DNA of 50,845 nucleotides, taken from positions 1 through 50,845 of the forward strand of contig CALGMA010000041.1 of assembly GCA_937959265.1 (NCBI GenBank), in the 5' to 3' direction. The DNA comes from an uncultured Anaerolineae bacterium (lineage in GTDB: Bacteria > Chloroflexota > Anaerolineae > J036 > Brachytrichaceae). Under the pieces are notes generated by a model. The model saw nothing but the letters and a program-made list of their open reading frames with translations, had not been told where the DNA came from and searched no databases. Shown one piece after another: positions 9,500 through 19,553 of the stretch (position 1 is its first letter; each line of letters begins with the position of its first letter). A program made the position numbers and the translations under genes.

Positions 9500-10192
9500 T
9501 CACCGCTTCACCCAGCTCAGCAGGCCCAGGGCGATGGCCGCAAGCAGCGCAATCGCAGCCAACAGGCGCGTCGGCGTGATCGGCCCAGCGGCCGGCGGCG
9601 CGGGCGCAGCGACGGTCGCCGTCGGTGCGCCCGACGCTTGAATGGAGCGCTGCGCTGCATCCGCGCCTACCGATTCAACTTCAGTCTCGGGCGCGGCGGC
9701 GGCTTGAATCGGGGCGGACGGCACAGCCTCGCTCTGCATCGGCTGCGCCGCCGGCGCCATCTCGGCTGCCGGTTCGGGGGGCGTCGCCAACTCGCGTTGC
9801 GGCGGCATCTCCAGGGCGGGCGCAGCCGCTGGTGCGGCCGCAGGCGTTGCGGCGAAGGGCGCAGGGCGCGCCAGCTCGGACGCCGCCAGCGCGACGAAGA
9901 GCGCCGTCGCAGCCAGCGAACCGAGCCGCAAGAGCCATGGGGAGAACGAAGACCGTCGCCGCTCGGGCGCGGCCGGCTTTCGGCCGGCGTCGAGCGGCAA
10001 GATGAAGTTGCGCGGCGGTTGCAGCGCCGGCAACGCGCGCGATTCGCGGACGAGCAGACGGGTCGCGGCGACGCGGCGCCGCAGAGTCACATCCTGCGCC
10101 ATCCGCGCGTCGAGCGCGGCGCGCTCGGCCTCGCTCAGCCGGCCATCCACGTAAGCGGAGATCAGCTCGTCTTCGGTCATCGTCCTTCCCAT
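9500..10192 (-). CDS. Membrane anti-sigma factor of the adjacent ECF sigma factor
   Basis: 230 residues. The N-terminal 60 residues (EDELISAYVDGRLSEAERAAL) form the helical sigma-binding module of anti-sigma factors, but without zinc ligands. There is a transmembrane segment around residues 88-106 (LLRLGSLAATALFVALAAS), a long Ala/Pro-rich linker, and a second hydrophobic helix near the C-terminus (LLAAIALLAAIALGLL) before WVKR. The start codon overlaps the sigma stop codon by one base (TAATG), which implies translational coupling and stoichiometric production with the sigma factor. The Ala/Pro linker between two membrane segments could be periplasmic or extracellular. What signal releases the sigma factor is not visible, and no site-1 protease gene adjoins it. 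Confidence 0.85.
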   Translation of the reverse strand: MGRTMTEDELISAYVDGRLSEAERAALDARMAQDVTLRRRVAATRLLVRESRALPALQPPRNFILPLDAGRKPAAPERRRSSFSPWLLRLGSLAATALFVALAASELARPAPFAATPAAAPAAAPALEMPPQRELATPPEPAAEMAPAAQPMQSEAVPSAPIQAAAAPETEVESVGADAAQRSIQASGAPTATVAAPAPPAAGPITPTRLLAAIALLAAIALGLLSWVKR

Positions 10193-10782
10193 TACTGACG
10201 AAACTCGTCGGGCAGCAGTTCCTCATGGGCCAGCAGGGCATCGCGCAGCTTGGCGCGCGCCCGGCTCAGTCGGCTCTTCACCGTGCCGAGTGACACCTGC
10301 ATCGCCTCGGCGATTTCTTCATAGCTCAAACCTTGAATGTCGGACAGCACGAACGTGATACGTTGATCGGGTGGCAGTTGCAGCGCAGCGCGCGAGATGA
10401 AGCGGCGCAGGTCGCTGCGCTCAGCGGCGTGCAGGGGATCTTCGTCGGCAGCGGGCAGCACATCGGCCAGGCTGCGCTCCTCGTCGGCGTCGTCGCCGGC
10501 TTCGAGCGAAGTAGTCGGCCGGCGTTGCGCATAGCGCAGCGCGTCGTAGCAGGCGTTGGTCACCGTGCGCAGCAGCCAGCCCTTGAACGAACCGCCGCGA
10601 TAGTCGTTGATGTGCTTGAACGCCGAGAGGAACGTCTCCTGCGTCGCGTCGGCGGCCGCGCCTGGCTCGCCCAGGATACGGTAGGCGACGTTATAAACCT
10701 GCGACTGGTAGGCCAGCACCAGTTGGTTGAATGAGGCTACATCGCCGCGCTGCGCCGCGCGGATCAACCCCGCTTCATCCAT
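10192..10782 (-). CDS. ECF RNA polymerase sigma factor
   Basis: 196 residues, the usual length of an ECF sigma factor. Region 2 is at about residues 20-90 ([34 protein letters not shown], a typical -10-binding and core-binding segment) and region 4 at about 125-180 ([41 protein letters not shown]). It begins inside the end of aroQ (8-nt overlap) and ends in a TAATG overlap with its anti-sigma gene, so it is translated as the penultimate gene of the aromatic operon. Placement of a sigma factor inside a biosynthetic operon is odd. It may be a read-through passenger or may tie a stress response to aromatic precursor supply; the sequence does not decide. Confidence 0.94.
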   Translation of the reverse strand: MDEAGLIRAAQRGDVASFNQLVLAYQSQVYNVAYRILGEPGAAADATQETFLSAFKHINDYRGGSFKGWLLRTVTNACYDALRYAQRRPTTSLEAGDDADEERSLADVLPAADEDPLHAAERSDLRRFISRAALQLPPDQRITFVLSDIQGLSYEEIAEAMQVSLGTVKSRLSRARAKLRDALLAHEELLPDEFRQ

Positions 10783-11317
10783 CGGCCCGATTGTGCGGCT
10801 GGTCGGCCAGGATGTCCAGCAACGCGGCCAGCCCCAGCGTGTAGCTGCGCCAGCCGAAGCCGGCGATCACGCCGACGGCCACCGGCGAGATGAACGAGTG
10901 GTGTCGGAAAGGCTCGCGTTTGTGCACATTCGAGAGGTGCACCTCGACGCAGGGCAGGGCGACCGCGCCGATCGCGTCGCGCAGGGCGACGCTGGTGTGC
11001 GTCAGGCCGCCGGGGTTGATCAGGATGCCATGCGCCCACGCGCGCGCGTCGTGGATGGCGTCAATCAAGGCGCCCTCGTGGTTTGACTGCGCGATGCGCA
11101 GCGCGGCGTCGCGCTGCGCGGCCAGCTCGCGCAAGCGCCGGTTGATGTCCTCCAGCGTGACGCGGCCATACACATCCGGCTCGCGCAAGCCGAGCAAATT
11201 CAGGTTGGGGCCATGCAGCACCAGAATCGCCCATCTCGCGTTAGCCATTGAGGAACCGGCGTCGCTCGCCGGCTGCGGCTCTGCAGGGCGCTGCGACCTG
11301 TCCGCTGCGTTCTCCAT
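10775..11317 (-). CDS. aroQ: 3-dehydroquinate dehydratase, type II
   Basis: 180 residues. It removes water from 3-dehydroquinate in step 3 of the shikimate pathway. Type II hallmarks are all present: [17 protein letters not shown] with the catalytic Tyr, [32 protein letters not shown], and [21 protein letters not shown] with the second catalytic His. The start was decided by a strong Shine-Dalgarno sequence, GGAGGT at 11327-11322, four bases before the ATG at 11317. This gives about 23 extra residues ahead of the conserved core; an internal ATG at 11248 lacks such a site. It follows the aroK-aroB gene by 16 nt and overlaps the sigma gene by 8 nt. Confidence 0.95.
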   Translation of the reverse strand: MENAADRSQRPAEPQPASDAGSSMANARWAILVLHGPNLNLLGLREPDVYGRVTLEDINRRLRELAAQRDAALRIAQSNHEGALIDAIHDARAWAHGILINPGGLTHTSVALRDAIGAVALPCVEVHLSNVHKREPFRHHSFISPVAVGVIAGFGWRSYTLGLAALLDILADQPHNRADG

Positions 11318-11333
11318 GTTGACCTCCAGTTTT

Positions 11334-12989
11334 TTATCTCAGCGACGCCAGCGCGTCTTGCGCCATCGTTTCCGGCACGGCGTCGCACACAAAGGCATCG
11401 CCCGGCGCGCGCAGCAGGACGAAGCGCAGCTTGCCGGCGCGCTTCTTCTTGTCGCTCAGCATGTAGCGCCACACCGCGTCCGGCGCAAACGCCAGGCCGT
11501 CGAGCGCATCGCGCGCGTCGTCGAGCGCGGCGGGCAGGCCGACGCTGCGCAGCAGGCCGATCACTTCGGCCACCAGCGCGCCCTCGCACACCCCCATCGC
11601 ATGCGAGAGCCGCGCAGCGCAGACCAGTCCCAGCGCCACCGCCTCGCCGTGCTTCAGGCGAAAGCCGCTCCACGCCTCCAGGCCGTGGCCGAAGGTGTGG
11701 CCCAGGTTCAGCAGCGCGCGCCGGCCGCGCTCGAACGGGTCGGCCTGCACAATCGCGCGCTTGAGCAGGATGGCGTCTGCCAGCGCATCGAGCAGCGCTT
11801 GGCCGCGCCCGTCGCTCAACGCGCCGCTCGTCGCCGCCTCGCGCAGCCGCGCATAGGCCGCGCCGCCGCTGAGCAGGGCGGCTTTGACGACCTCGGCCAG
11901 GCCGCAGCGCAGCTCGCGCGGCGGCAGCGAAGCCAGCGCGCTCAGGTCGGCCACGACTAAATCGGGCTGTTTGAACGCGCCGACCAGGTTCTTGCCGAAG
12001 TCGGTGTCCACGCCGACCTTGCCGCCGATACTGGAATCGGCCATGGCCAGCAGCGAGGTGGGCGCCTGGACGAGCGGCACGCCGCGCAGGAAGGTGGCCG
12101 AGGCGAAGCCGGCCGCATCGCCCACCACGCCGCCGCCCAGCGCGATGACGGCGCTCGCGCGCTCCATGCCGCGCGCGCTGAAGGCGCGATACATCGCCTC
12201 GACGCTGGCCAGCGTCTTGTGCGCCTCGCCGGCGGGCATGACGTGCAGGAAGCCATCCAGGCCGGCGCGCGCCAGCGCGCGCAGCGCGCGCTCGCCGTAG
12301 CGCGCGGCGACGTTTGCATCGCTCACCACGGCGAACGGCGGCGTCCAGCCGCGCCCGGCCAGCATGAACCCCAGCGCATCCAGCACGCCCTCGCCGATGA
12401 CGATGTCGTAGCGCGCGCCGGCTTCGGGCGCGTCCACCGCGATCCGGGCGCGCTCGCGCCGGTAGGCTTCGCACACCAGCGCGGCGACTTCATCGGGCGC
12501 GCGTTGCGAGGTGTCTATCGAGTAGTGCAACTGGGCGTATTTGGGTGCGCGCTCGCGCAAGAGCTGCGTGACGCGCGCGGTCACGTCGCCGCCGCGCAGC
12601 ATTGGGCGCTCGGCGGCGGCCGCCTCGCCGCCCACGCGCTGCACGATGACCTCCGGCGTCGCCGTTAGACACACCCCGACGCCGCTGCTGAGCAGCGCCG
12701 CGCGATTGTCGTCGTCCACGATCATGCCGCCGCCGGTGGCGATGACGCAGTTCCGGCGCGCGCTCAGCTCGGCGACGAGTTCGCGCTCGCGGGCGCGGAA
12801 GTAGCCTTCGCCGCGCGAGGCGAAGATCGCCGGAATCGGCATCCCCTCGCGTCGGCTGATCTCCTCGTCGGCGTCTATAAAGTCCAGCCCGAGGCGCTGC
12901 GCGCAGAGCCGGCCGACGGTGCTTTTGCCCGTGCCCATGAAGCCGGCCAGGATGAGGTTGCGAGGATGGGCGGCGATGTCTTCACGCAT
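11334..12989 (-). CDS. Bifunctional shikimate kinase / 3-dehydroquinate synthase (AroK-AroB fusion)
   Basis: 551 residues joining two shikimate-pathway enzymes. Residues 1-175 are shikimate kinase: P-loop GFMGTGKST at 16-24, DADEEI for shikimate binding, ATGGGMI and the lid region with RPMLRG. Residues about 185-551 are 3-dehydroquinate synthase: [20 protein letters not shown] for NAD binding, [19 protein letters not shown], and the metal ligands in [18 protein letters not shown] and KHGEAV. It therefore catalyses step 2 (DAHP to 3-dehydroquinate) and step 5 (shikimate to shikimate 3-phosphate), which are not consecutive, so the fusion probably secures co-expression and not channelling. There is no frameshift between the domains. 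It starts 9 nt after aroC. Confidence 0.96.
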   Translation of the reverse strand: MREDIAAHPRNLILAGFMGTGKSTVGRLCAQRLGLDFIDADEEISRREGMPIPAIFASRGEGYFRARERELVAELSARRNCVIATGGGMIVDDDNRAALLSSGVGVCLTATPEVIVQRVGGEAAAAERPMLRGGDVTARVTQLLRERAPKYAQLHYSIDTSQRAPDEVAALVCEAYRRERARIAVDAPEAGARYDIVIGEGVLDALGFMLAGRGWTPPFAVVSDANVAARYGERALRALARAGLDGFLHVMPAGEAHKTLASVEAMYRAFSARGMERASAVIALGGGVVGDAAGFASATFLRGVPLVQAPTSLLAMADSSIGGKVGVDTDFGKNLVGAFKQPDLVVADLSALASLPPRELRCGLAEVVKAALLSGGAAYARLREAATSGALSDGRGQALLDALADAILLKRAIVQADPFERGRRALLNLGHTFGHGLEAWSGFRLKHGEAVALGLVCAARLSHAMGVCEGALVAEVIGLLRSVGLPAALDDARDALDGLAFAPDAVWRYMLSDKKKRAGKLRFVLLRAPGDAFVCDAVPETMAQDALASLR

Positions 12990-12998
12990 CTTTGGCGA

Positions 12999-14183
12999 TC
13001 ACTCATAGCCGAAGCGCCAGGGTAGGGCGTCCATCGGCAAATCTTCCAGCCGCAGCCGGCGCAGCGCCGCGAAGCGCGGGCGCATCTCGTCCAGCGAGTC
13101 GCCGCCCAGCTTCTCGATGAGCGCATCGGCCAGCGCGAAGCACACCATCGCCTCGATGATCGGGACGGCGCGCGGCACCTGGCAGAAGTCGCTCCGCTCG
13201 TATTTCGTCTTGACCATCTGGCCGGTGGCTAAGTCCACCGAGTCGAGCGGGTTGAGCGTGGTGGCGATGGGCTTGAGCGCGGCGCGTGCGACGATCGGCG
13301 CGCCGTTGGTGATGCCGCCCTCCAGGCCGCCGGCGTGGTTGGTGCGCTGGCAGATCGCGCCGTCGGCGGCGTAGAGCTGGTCTTGGGCCTGGGTGCCGGG
13401 CCGGCGCGCCTCGGCGAAGCCGTCGCCGATCTCGACGCCCTTGACGGCGTGCACGCTCATCACCGCCTGCGCCAGGCGTGCGCTCAAGCGACGATCCCAA
13501 TGCACATGGCTGCCGAGGCCGGGCGGCACATGCAGCGCGACCACCTCGACGACGCCGCCCAGGGTGTCCTTCGCGGCGATGACCTCGGCGATGCGGGCGC
13601 GCATGCGCTCGGCGGTGGGGGGGTGGTAGCAGCGCACGTCGCTGGCCTCGGCCTGCGCGAAGCGCCGCAGGTAGATCTCGGCGTCCACCGCAGAGGCATG
13701 GTCGGGCGTCTCCACTTCGCCGATGCCGAGCACGTAGCCGCCGACGACGATGCCGAACTGTCGCAGCAGCGCGCGACAAGCGGCGCCGACGGCGACGCGC
13801 ATGGTCGTCTCGCGCGCCGAGGCGCGCTCCAGCGCCAGGCGCAGCTCGCGATAGCCGTATTTCACCGCGCCGGTCAGGTCGGCGTGGCCAGGGCGCGGGA
13901 TGGTCATCGGCTCGATGTCGCGGTCTTTCCATTTGGCGTGGTCGAGGTTCTCGACGACGAAGGCGATCGGGCCGCCGGTGGTCTTGCCGGCCATCACGCC
14001 GGCGGTGATGCGCGCGTGGTCGCGCTCGATCTTCATCCGTCCGCCGCTGCCGTAGCCTTGTTGGCGGCGGGCCAAGTCGCGGTCAATGTCCTCGGCACAC
14101 AACGGCACGCCGGCGGGCATGCCTTCGAGGATGGCGGTCAGCGACGGGCCGTGCGATTCGCCGGCGGTGAGGAACCTAAGCAT
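12999..14183 (-). CDS. aroC: Chorismate synthase
   Basis: 394 residues, normal length. It converts EPSP to chorismate with reduced FMN as catalyst, the last common step of aromatic biosynthesis. Family signatures are GESHG near the N-terminus, RRQQGYGSGGRMKIERD, SARETTMRVAVGAACRALL, and NHAGGLEGGITNGAPI with the following KPIATTL and RSDFCQVPRA. The ATG at 14183 lies within the end of aroE (8-nt overlap), a coupling typical of this operon. The AroK-AroB gene starts 9 nt after the stop. Confidence 0.97.
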   Translation of the reverse strand: MLRFLTAGESHGPSLTAILEGMPAGVPLCAEDIDRDLARRQQGYGSGGRMKIERDHARITAGVMAGKTTGGPIAFVVENLDHAKWKDRDIEPMTIPRPGHADLTGAVKYGYRELRLALERASARETTMRVAVGAACRALLRQFGIVVGGYVLGIGEVETPDHASAVDAEIYLRRFAQAEASDVRCYHPPTAERMRARIAEVIAAKDTLGGVVEVVALHVPPGLGSHVHWDRRLSARLAQAVMSVHAVKGVEIGDGFAEARRPGTQAQDQLYAADGAICQRTNHAGGLEGGITNGAPIVARAALKPIATTLNPLDSVDLATGQMVKTKYERSDFCQVPRAVPIIEAMVCFALADALIEKLGGDSLDEMRPRFAALRRLRLEDLPMDALPWRFGYE

Positions 14184-15015
14184 CTTGAAGCGCCTCCCGC
14201 ATGATAGCCGAAACGCGCGCGGCCGGCACGCCCGTCCACCGCTCGAACGCCGCCGCGCCTTGCTCGGCCAACATGCCGATGCCGCCGATGGCGCGCGCGC
14301 CGGCGGCCTCGGCCTGCCGCATCAGCTTCGTCATGCGCGGCGTGTATACCAGGTCGTAGAGCGTGACGCCGGCCGGGAAGGGCGCGCCGTCCGGCCATGG
14401 CGATTCGTCCTCGCGCGGCCACATGCCGGCGGACGTGCAGTTGACGATTAAGTTCGCCGTTTGACAGGCTACATCCACCGGCGACGCCACGACGGCGCAG
14501 CGCTCGCGCGCGGAGGTCGAACCGGCCAGGTCTTCAAGCAGATGCTGGGCGCGGGTCGGCGCGCGGTTGTGCACCCACACGCGCGCGCCCCGCGACGCCA
14601 GCGCATAGACGACCGCCCGCGCCGACCCGCCGGCGCCCAGCACCAGCGCCCGCGTCTCGGCATGGACATCCACGCCGTGAAAGGCCAGGTCGGCCAGGAA
14701 GCCGATCCAGTCGGTGTTGTCGCCCAGCAGGGCGCGCCCGCGTTTGAAGATGGTGTTCACCGCGCCGATGGCGCGCGCGTGCGCGCTCACCTCGTCGAGG
14801 TAGGGCATCACCGCTTGCTTGTGCGGGATGGTCACGTTGCAGCCGGCGACGTCCTCGCGTTCGCCCAACTCGCGCATGCGCGGCGGCAGGGCTTCCGGCG
14901 GCGTGTCCCACAATTCGTAGCGCCAGCCGCTCAACCCGACGTGGGCGAACGCTGCGCGCTGCATCTGCGGGCTTTTGCTGTGCGCAACCGGATGGCCGAT
15001 CAAACCAACGATCAT
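14176..15015 (-). CDS. aroE: Shikimate dehydrogenase (NADP+)
   Basis: 279 residues from the ATG at 15015, whose product starts MIVGLIGHPVAHSKSP, the usual AroE N-terminus with the shikimate-binding serines. A longer frame to 15108 adds 31 non-family residues that run into aroA. Other motifs are NVTIPHKQ with the catalytic Lys, GAVNT, NTDWIGF with the catalytic Asp, the nucleotide loop LGAGGSARAVVYAL followed by VHNRAPTRA (an Arg consistent with NADP), and the C-terminal GIGMLAEQGAAAFERW. It reduces 3-dehydroshikimate to shikimate. The stop codon lies within the start of aroC. Confidence 0.96.
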   Translation of the reverse strand: MIVGLIGHPVAHSKSPQMQRAAFAHVGLSGWRYELWDTPPEALPPRMRELGEREDVAGCNVTIPHKQAVMPYLDEVSAHARAIGAVNTIFKRGRALLGDNTDWIGFLADLAFHGVDVHAETRALVLGAGGSARAVVYALASRGARVWVHNRAPTRAQHLLEDLAGSTSARERCAVVASPVDVACQTANLIVNCTSAGMWPREDESPWPDGAPFPAGVTLYDLVYTPRMTKLMRQAEAAGARAIGGIGMLAEQGAAAFERWTGVPAARVSAIMREALQDA

Positions 15016-15044
15016 AGCGTAGCTCGCATAGGATGGCGAGTAGG

Positions 15045-16367
15045 TCAGCGGTCGGCGACCAGCGACGCCAGGTCGCGAAAGAACGCCGGATAGGTCTTGG
15101 CCACGCACTCCGCGCCGAGGATTTTTGTCTCGCCCTCGGCGCGCAACGCGGCGATGGCCAGCGCCATCGCCACGCGGTGATCGCCCAGGCCGTCCACGAC
15201 CGCGCCGCGCAGGCGGGCCGGCCCTTCGACGACGAAGCCATCCGCCGTCGCCTCGATCCGCGCGCCCAATTTGCGCAGCTCGCCGACGAACCCTTCTAGC
15301 CGGTTGCTCTCCTTCACGCGCAGTTCCTCGGCGTCGCGGACGATGGTGACGCCGTGCGCCTGCGTCGCGGCCACGGCGAAGATGGGGAACTCGTCAATCA
15401 TGCGCGGCGTCAGCGCGCCGCCCACTTCGACGCCGCGCAACTCGCCGCCGACGACTTCCACATCGCCCACCGGCTCGCCGCCCTCCTCGCGCAGGTCGGC
15501 CACATGGATCGTCGCCCCCATCGCCCGCAGCGCGTCGAGCAGGCCGGTGCGCGTCGGATTCAAGCCGACTTCGACGAGGCGAAGCCGCGCGCCGGGCGTG
15601 ATCGCCGCCGCGACCATGAAGAACGCCGCCGAGGAGAAGTCCGCCGGCACCAGCATATCCAACGCGCGCAGCGGCCTTTGCGGTGGATGCGCGGTGATGC
15701 GGCCGGCCTTCCCTTCGGCCTCCACGGTGACTTCGACGCCCATGGCGCGCAATATGCGTTCGGTGTGATCGCGCGTCGGCGCCGGCTCGCGAACGGTCAC
15801 CGGCTCATCCGCGTATAGGCCGGCCAGGAGCAGCGCGCTCTTCACTTGCGCGCTGGCGATGGGCATATCGTAGGTCAGCCCGTGCAATGGGCGATGCGCG
15901 GCGCGGATGACGAGCGGCGCGTGGCCGTCTGCGTCTTCAATCTGCGCGCCCATCCGGCGCAGCGGATCGGTGACGCGGCGCATCGGGCGGCGGCGCAGTT
16001 GTTCGCTGCCGTCCAACACCGCGTCGAACGCTTGACCGGCCAAGAAGCCGGCCAGCAGCCGCATCGTCGTGCCGGATGAGTTGCAGAACAGCGGCTGGTC
16101 GGGCGCGCGCAGGCCGCGCAATCCCCGGCCGGCGATGCGCAGGCCCGCCGAGTCGCAGCCGCTGCCGAGCGGGGCCGCCGGCGCGCCGAGCGCAGCCATG
16201 CAGCGCAGCGCGGCGTCCGCGTCGTCGCTCTCCAGCGGCTCGCGAATGCGGCTGACGCCCTCGGCGACGCCGGCCAGGATGGCGGCCCGCACGGTGATGC
16301 TGCGGTCGCTCGGCGCGCGCAGCACGCCGCGCAGCGCGCGCGTCGGTTGAACGGTCTCGATGGTCAT
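15045..16367 (-). CDS. aroA: 3-phosphoshikimate 1-carboxyvinyltransferase (EPSP synthase)
   Basis: 440 residues. It joins PEP and shikimate 3-phosphate (step 6). The start is the ATG at 16367, which overlaps the tyrA stop as ATGA. Most family signatures are present: SAQVKSALLLAGLYA, TRDHTERILRAMG, DFSSAAFFMVAAAI, VGLNPTRTG, MIDEFPIFAVAA, EELRVKESNR and LGDHRVAMAL. Two active-site segments are atypical. The usual P-G-[SD]-K-S near residue 22 reads P-S-D-R-S, so the PEP/phosphate-contacting Lys is Arg. The usual G-N-[SA]-G-T loop reads C-N-S-S-G-T at residues 95-100. The enzyme is probably functional because it is the only EPSP synthase in an otherwise complete operon, but PEP and inhibitor binding may differ. 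Confidence 0.95.
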   Translation of the reverse strand: MTIETVQPTRALRGVLRAPSDRSITVRAAILAGVAEGVSRIREPLESDDADAALRCMAALGAPAAPLGSGCDSAGLRIAGRGLRGLRAPDQPLFCNSSGTTMRLLAGFLAGQAFDAVLDGSEQLRRRPMRRVTDPLRRMGAQIEDADGHAPLVIRAAHRPLHGLTYDMPIASAQVKSALLLAGLYADEPVTVREPAPTRDHTERILRAMGVEVTVEAEGKAGRITAHPPQRPLRALDMLVPADFSSAAFFMVAAAITPGARLRLVEVGLNPTRTGLLDALRAMGATIHVADLREEGGEPVGDVEVVGGELRGVEVGGALTPRMIDEFPIFAVAATQAHGVTIVRDAEELRVKESNRLEGFVGELRKLGARIEATADGFVVEGPARLRGAVVDGLGDHRVAMALAIAALRAEGETKILGAECVAKTYPAFFRDLASLVADR

Positions 16368-17215
16368 CGGAAGTGTGTTCTGCGCGCCTGCGCCGCAGCC
16401 GCGAGGAAGGCGCGCAGGCCCTCCTCGTCGCGACGCTCCAGCAGCGCGGTGAATTGATCGAGCGTGAACTGGAAGTCGCGCACGGCGCCAAGCACGGCGT
16501 CGGCGTTCGTCAGCAAAATGTCCAGCCACATGGTGACGTCGCTGGCGGCCACGCGCGAGGTGTCGCGAAAGCCGCCGGCCATCACCTGCCAGACCTCCGG
16601 CCGGTTCAGGCTGAACTGGTCGGTAGCCGTCACCAGGGCGACGGCCAGCGCGTAGGGCAGGTGGCTGGCGAAGGCTAATAATGCGTCGTGATGTTCCACG
16701 GCGATTTCGCGCGGCGCGGCGCCGACGCGCTCCGCCAGGTCGCGGACGACGGCCAGCGCCTCCTCGTCGCTGCGCCGGGTGCGGGTGAGCAACCACGGCG
16801 CGCCTTGATATAACGATGCGTCGGCGGCATCTATGCCGGCGGTCTCTTTGCCGCACATCGGATGCGAGCCGACGGCGCGCAGGTGGGGCGGCAGCGCGTC
16901 CATGGCGCGGACGACTTCGGTCTTGGTGCTGCCCATGTCGGTGATGATCGCGCCGGGCCGGCAGATGTCGGCCAGTTGCCCGATCTGGGCGATGAGCGCG
17001 CGCACCGGCGTGCACAGCACGACCACATCGGCCTCGCCGGCGCGGCTCAGCTCCGACGAGACGACATCGGCGATGTCGCGCGCCTGCGCCTTGCGCAGCG
17101 TCTCGGCGCTGCGCGAGATGCCGATCAGCCAGCCGTCATAGCCGTTGGCGCGCAGCGCCAGGGCGAACGAGGCGCCCATCAGCCCGAGGCCGACGATGCA
17201 AATTGCGCGTGTCAC
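16364..17215 (-). CDS. tyrA: Prephenate (or arogenate) dehydrogenase
   Basis: 283 residues from a GTG at 17215, the only start that keeps the complete Rossmann motif IVGLGLMGASFALAL. Further TyrA motifs are VVLCTPV, ITDMGSTKTEVV, GSHPMCGKETAGID and HDALLAFASHLPYALAVALV, where the His residues take part in catalysis and substrate binding. It oxidatively decarboxylates prephenate (or arogenate) on the way to tyrosine. There is no C-terminal ACT domain, so feedback control probably lies elsewhere. The stop overlaps the aroA ATG (ATGA). No pheA is found in the window, so the phenylalanine branch must be encoded elsewhere. Confidence 0.93.
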   Translation of the reverse strand: MTRAICIVGLGLMGASFALALRANGYDGWLIGISRSAETLRKAQARDIADVVSSELSRAGEADVVVLCTPVRALIAQIGQLADICRPGAIITDMGSTKTEVVRAMDALPPHLRAVGSHPMCGKETAGIDAADASLYQGAPWLLTRTRRSDEEALAVVRDLAERVGAAPREIAVEHHDALLAFASHLPYALAVALVTATDQFSLNRPEVWQVMAGGFRDTSRVAASDVTMWLDILLTNADAVLGAVRDFQFTLDQFTALLERRDEEGLRAFLAAAAQARRTHFR

Positions 17216-17238
17216 GTTGGGTTGAGGGACGCGCGGGA

Positions 17239-18264
<1,026 letters not shown>

Positions 18265-18286
18265 GCTTCCTACCATTTGCGTTTAT

Positions 18287-18365
18287 CGCGGGGTGAATCC
18301 CGCGTTACCGACGCAGGATAAATCCTGCGTTACCGATACCGATGCGGGGTGAATCCTGCGTTACC
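18287..18365. repeat. Three 23-bp palindromic repeat units between the two DAHP synthase genes
   Basis: Three related 23-bp units lie at 18287-18309, 18312-18334 and 18343-18365, each ending in GCGTTACC. The middle unit holds a near-perfect palindrome, CGCAGGAT-AA-ATCCTGCG. The outer units are variants with GGGGTGAATCC cores. They fill almost the whole gap of 108 nt between the genes. The architecture (short palindrome then YTACC) recalls the 25-bp elements at 19754 and 36431. Three copies at uneven spacing and with divergent cores do not make a CRISPR. Confidence 0.75.
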
Positions 18366-18372
18366 GGCGGGG

Positions 18373-19482
18373 CTACAGGGCCGCCACCTTGCCGTTCACG
18401 CGCTCGCTTGTATGGCGGGATGTCGCGCGGCTGCGGCGCCGGACGCGCACAGCTTCGGCCAACCGGTCGAGCACGCGCTCGGTGTCCTCCCAGCCGATGC
18501 AGGCGTCGGTGATGCTCTTGCCGTATTCAAGCGGGCAGCCCGGCGTCAGGTCTTGGCGGCCTTCGCACAGGTTCGACTCCAGCATCACGCCGGCGATCGC
18601 ATGCTCGCCCGCCTCGATCTGTTGGGCCACGTCCTCGGCGACCACAAGCTGCTGCTCATGCTTCTTGTTGCTGTTGCCGTGCGAGCAGTCAATCATGAGG
18701 CGCGGCGACAGGCCGTCCCGCAGCAGCGCCTCCGCCGTGGCGCGCACGCTGGCGTGGTCGTAATTGGGCGTCTTGCCGCCGCGCAGCACAATGTGACAGT
18801 CGTCGTTGCCGGCGGTGTGCACGATGGCGCTGATGCCGCCTTTGGTGACCGACAGAAAATGGTGCGGCTGGCGGGCGGCTTTGATCGCGTCAATGGCGAT
18901 CTTGATGTTGCCGTCGGTGCCGTTCTTAAAGCCGACCGGACATGACAGGCCGCTGGCCAGCTCGCGATGCACCTGCGACTCGGTCGTGCGCGCGCCGATG
19001 GCGCCCCAGGCGATCAGGTCGGCGACGTACTGGGGCGAGATGGTGTCGAGGTACTCGGTGGCCGCCGGCAGCCCCAACTCGCTGATGTCCAACAACAGCT
19101 TGCGCGCCATCCGCAGCCCCTTGTTGATGCGGAATGAGCCATCGAGGTCGGGATCGTTGATCAATCCTTTCCAGCCCACCGTGGTGCGCGGCTTTTCAAA
19201 GTACACGCGCATGATGATCTCCAGCGCGTCCCGGCAGCGCTCCCGGACGGGCTTCAGCCGCGTCGCATACTCAAACGCCGCCTGCACGTCGTGCACGCTG
19301 CACGGCCCAACGACGACGAAGACGCGGTCGTCGTCGCCGTGCAAGATGTGATGCACGGCGCGGCGCGTCTCGTAGACCAGCTTCGCCACCTCCAGCGTGA
19401 TCGGGAATTCCCGCATCAGATGCGCCGGCGGCGCCAGCTCTTTGATCTCGCGGATACGGACATCATCGGTTTGATAATTCAT
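18373..19482 (-). CDS. aroG: DAHP synthase, type I-alpha (AroG-like)
   Basis: 369 residues, similar in length and motifs to enterobacterial AroF/G/H: VVVGPCSVHD, MRVYFEKPRTTVGWKGLINDPDLDGSF, EYLDTISPQYVADLIAWGAIGARTTESQVHRE, GFKNGTDGN, VLRGGKTPNYD, DCSHGNSNKKHEQQ and MLESNLCEGRQ. It catalyses the first step of the shikimate pathway and is a second isoenzyme beside the type I-beta gene 108 nt downstream. The N-terminal extension of this class usually carries the aromatic amino acid binding site. It is first in the aromatic operon, and an attenuator (leader peptide plus terminator) lies immediately upstream, so expression probably rises when charged aromatic tRNAs are scarce. Confidence 0.95.
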   Translation of the reverse strand: MNYQTDDVRIREIKELAPPAHLMREFPITLEVAKLVYETRRAVHHILHGDDDRVFVVVGPCSVHDVQAAFEYATRLKPVRERCRDALEIIMRVYFEKPRTTVGWKGLINDPDLDGSFRINKGLRMARKLLLDISELGLPAATEYLDTISPQYVADLIAWGAIGARTTESQVHRELASGLSCPVGFKNGTDGNIKIAIDAIKAARQPHHFLSVTKGGISAIVHTAGNDDCHIVLRGGKTPNYDHASVRATAEALLRDGLSPRLMIDCSHGNSNKKHEQQLVVAEDVAQQIEAGEHAIAGVMLESNLCEGRQDLTPGCPLEYGKSITDACIGWEDTERVLDRLAEAVRVRRRSRATSRHTSERVNGKVAAL

Positions 19483-19499
19483 CGTGTCATCCCCGGTAC

Positions 19500-19536
19500 A
19501 AAAATCAAAAGCGCGGAGCTTACCAGCTCCGCGCTT
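19500..19536 (-). terminator. Intrinsic terminator of the aroG attenuator
   Basis: On the minus strand a perfect 12-bp stem (AAGCGCGGAGCT / AGCTCCGCGCTT) closes a GGTA loop and is followed by TTGATTTTTG. It lies 28 nt after the leader-peptide stop and ends 17 nt before the aroG ATG. Because it is between a promoter and its gene, it must be conditional. Confidence 0.9.
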
Positions 19537-19553
19537 CTACCTGACCTGCACTT

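Noticed and set aside
15045..17015. 656-codon EPSP synthase with N-terminal extension
   Set aside because: The extra 216 codons run through tyrA in another frame, and the family start is the ATG at 16367 coupled to the tyrA stop.
18287..18365. CRISPR array
   Set aside because: There are only three 23-bp units, with gaps of 2 and 8 nt and no spacers of unique sequence of the usual length; no cas gene is near.
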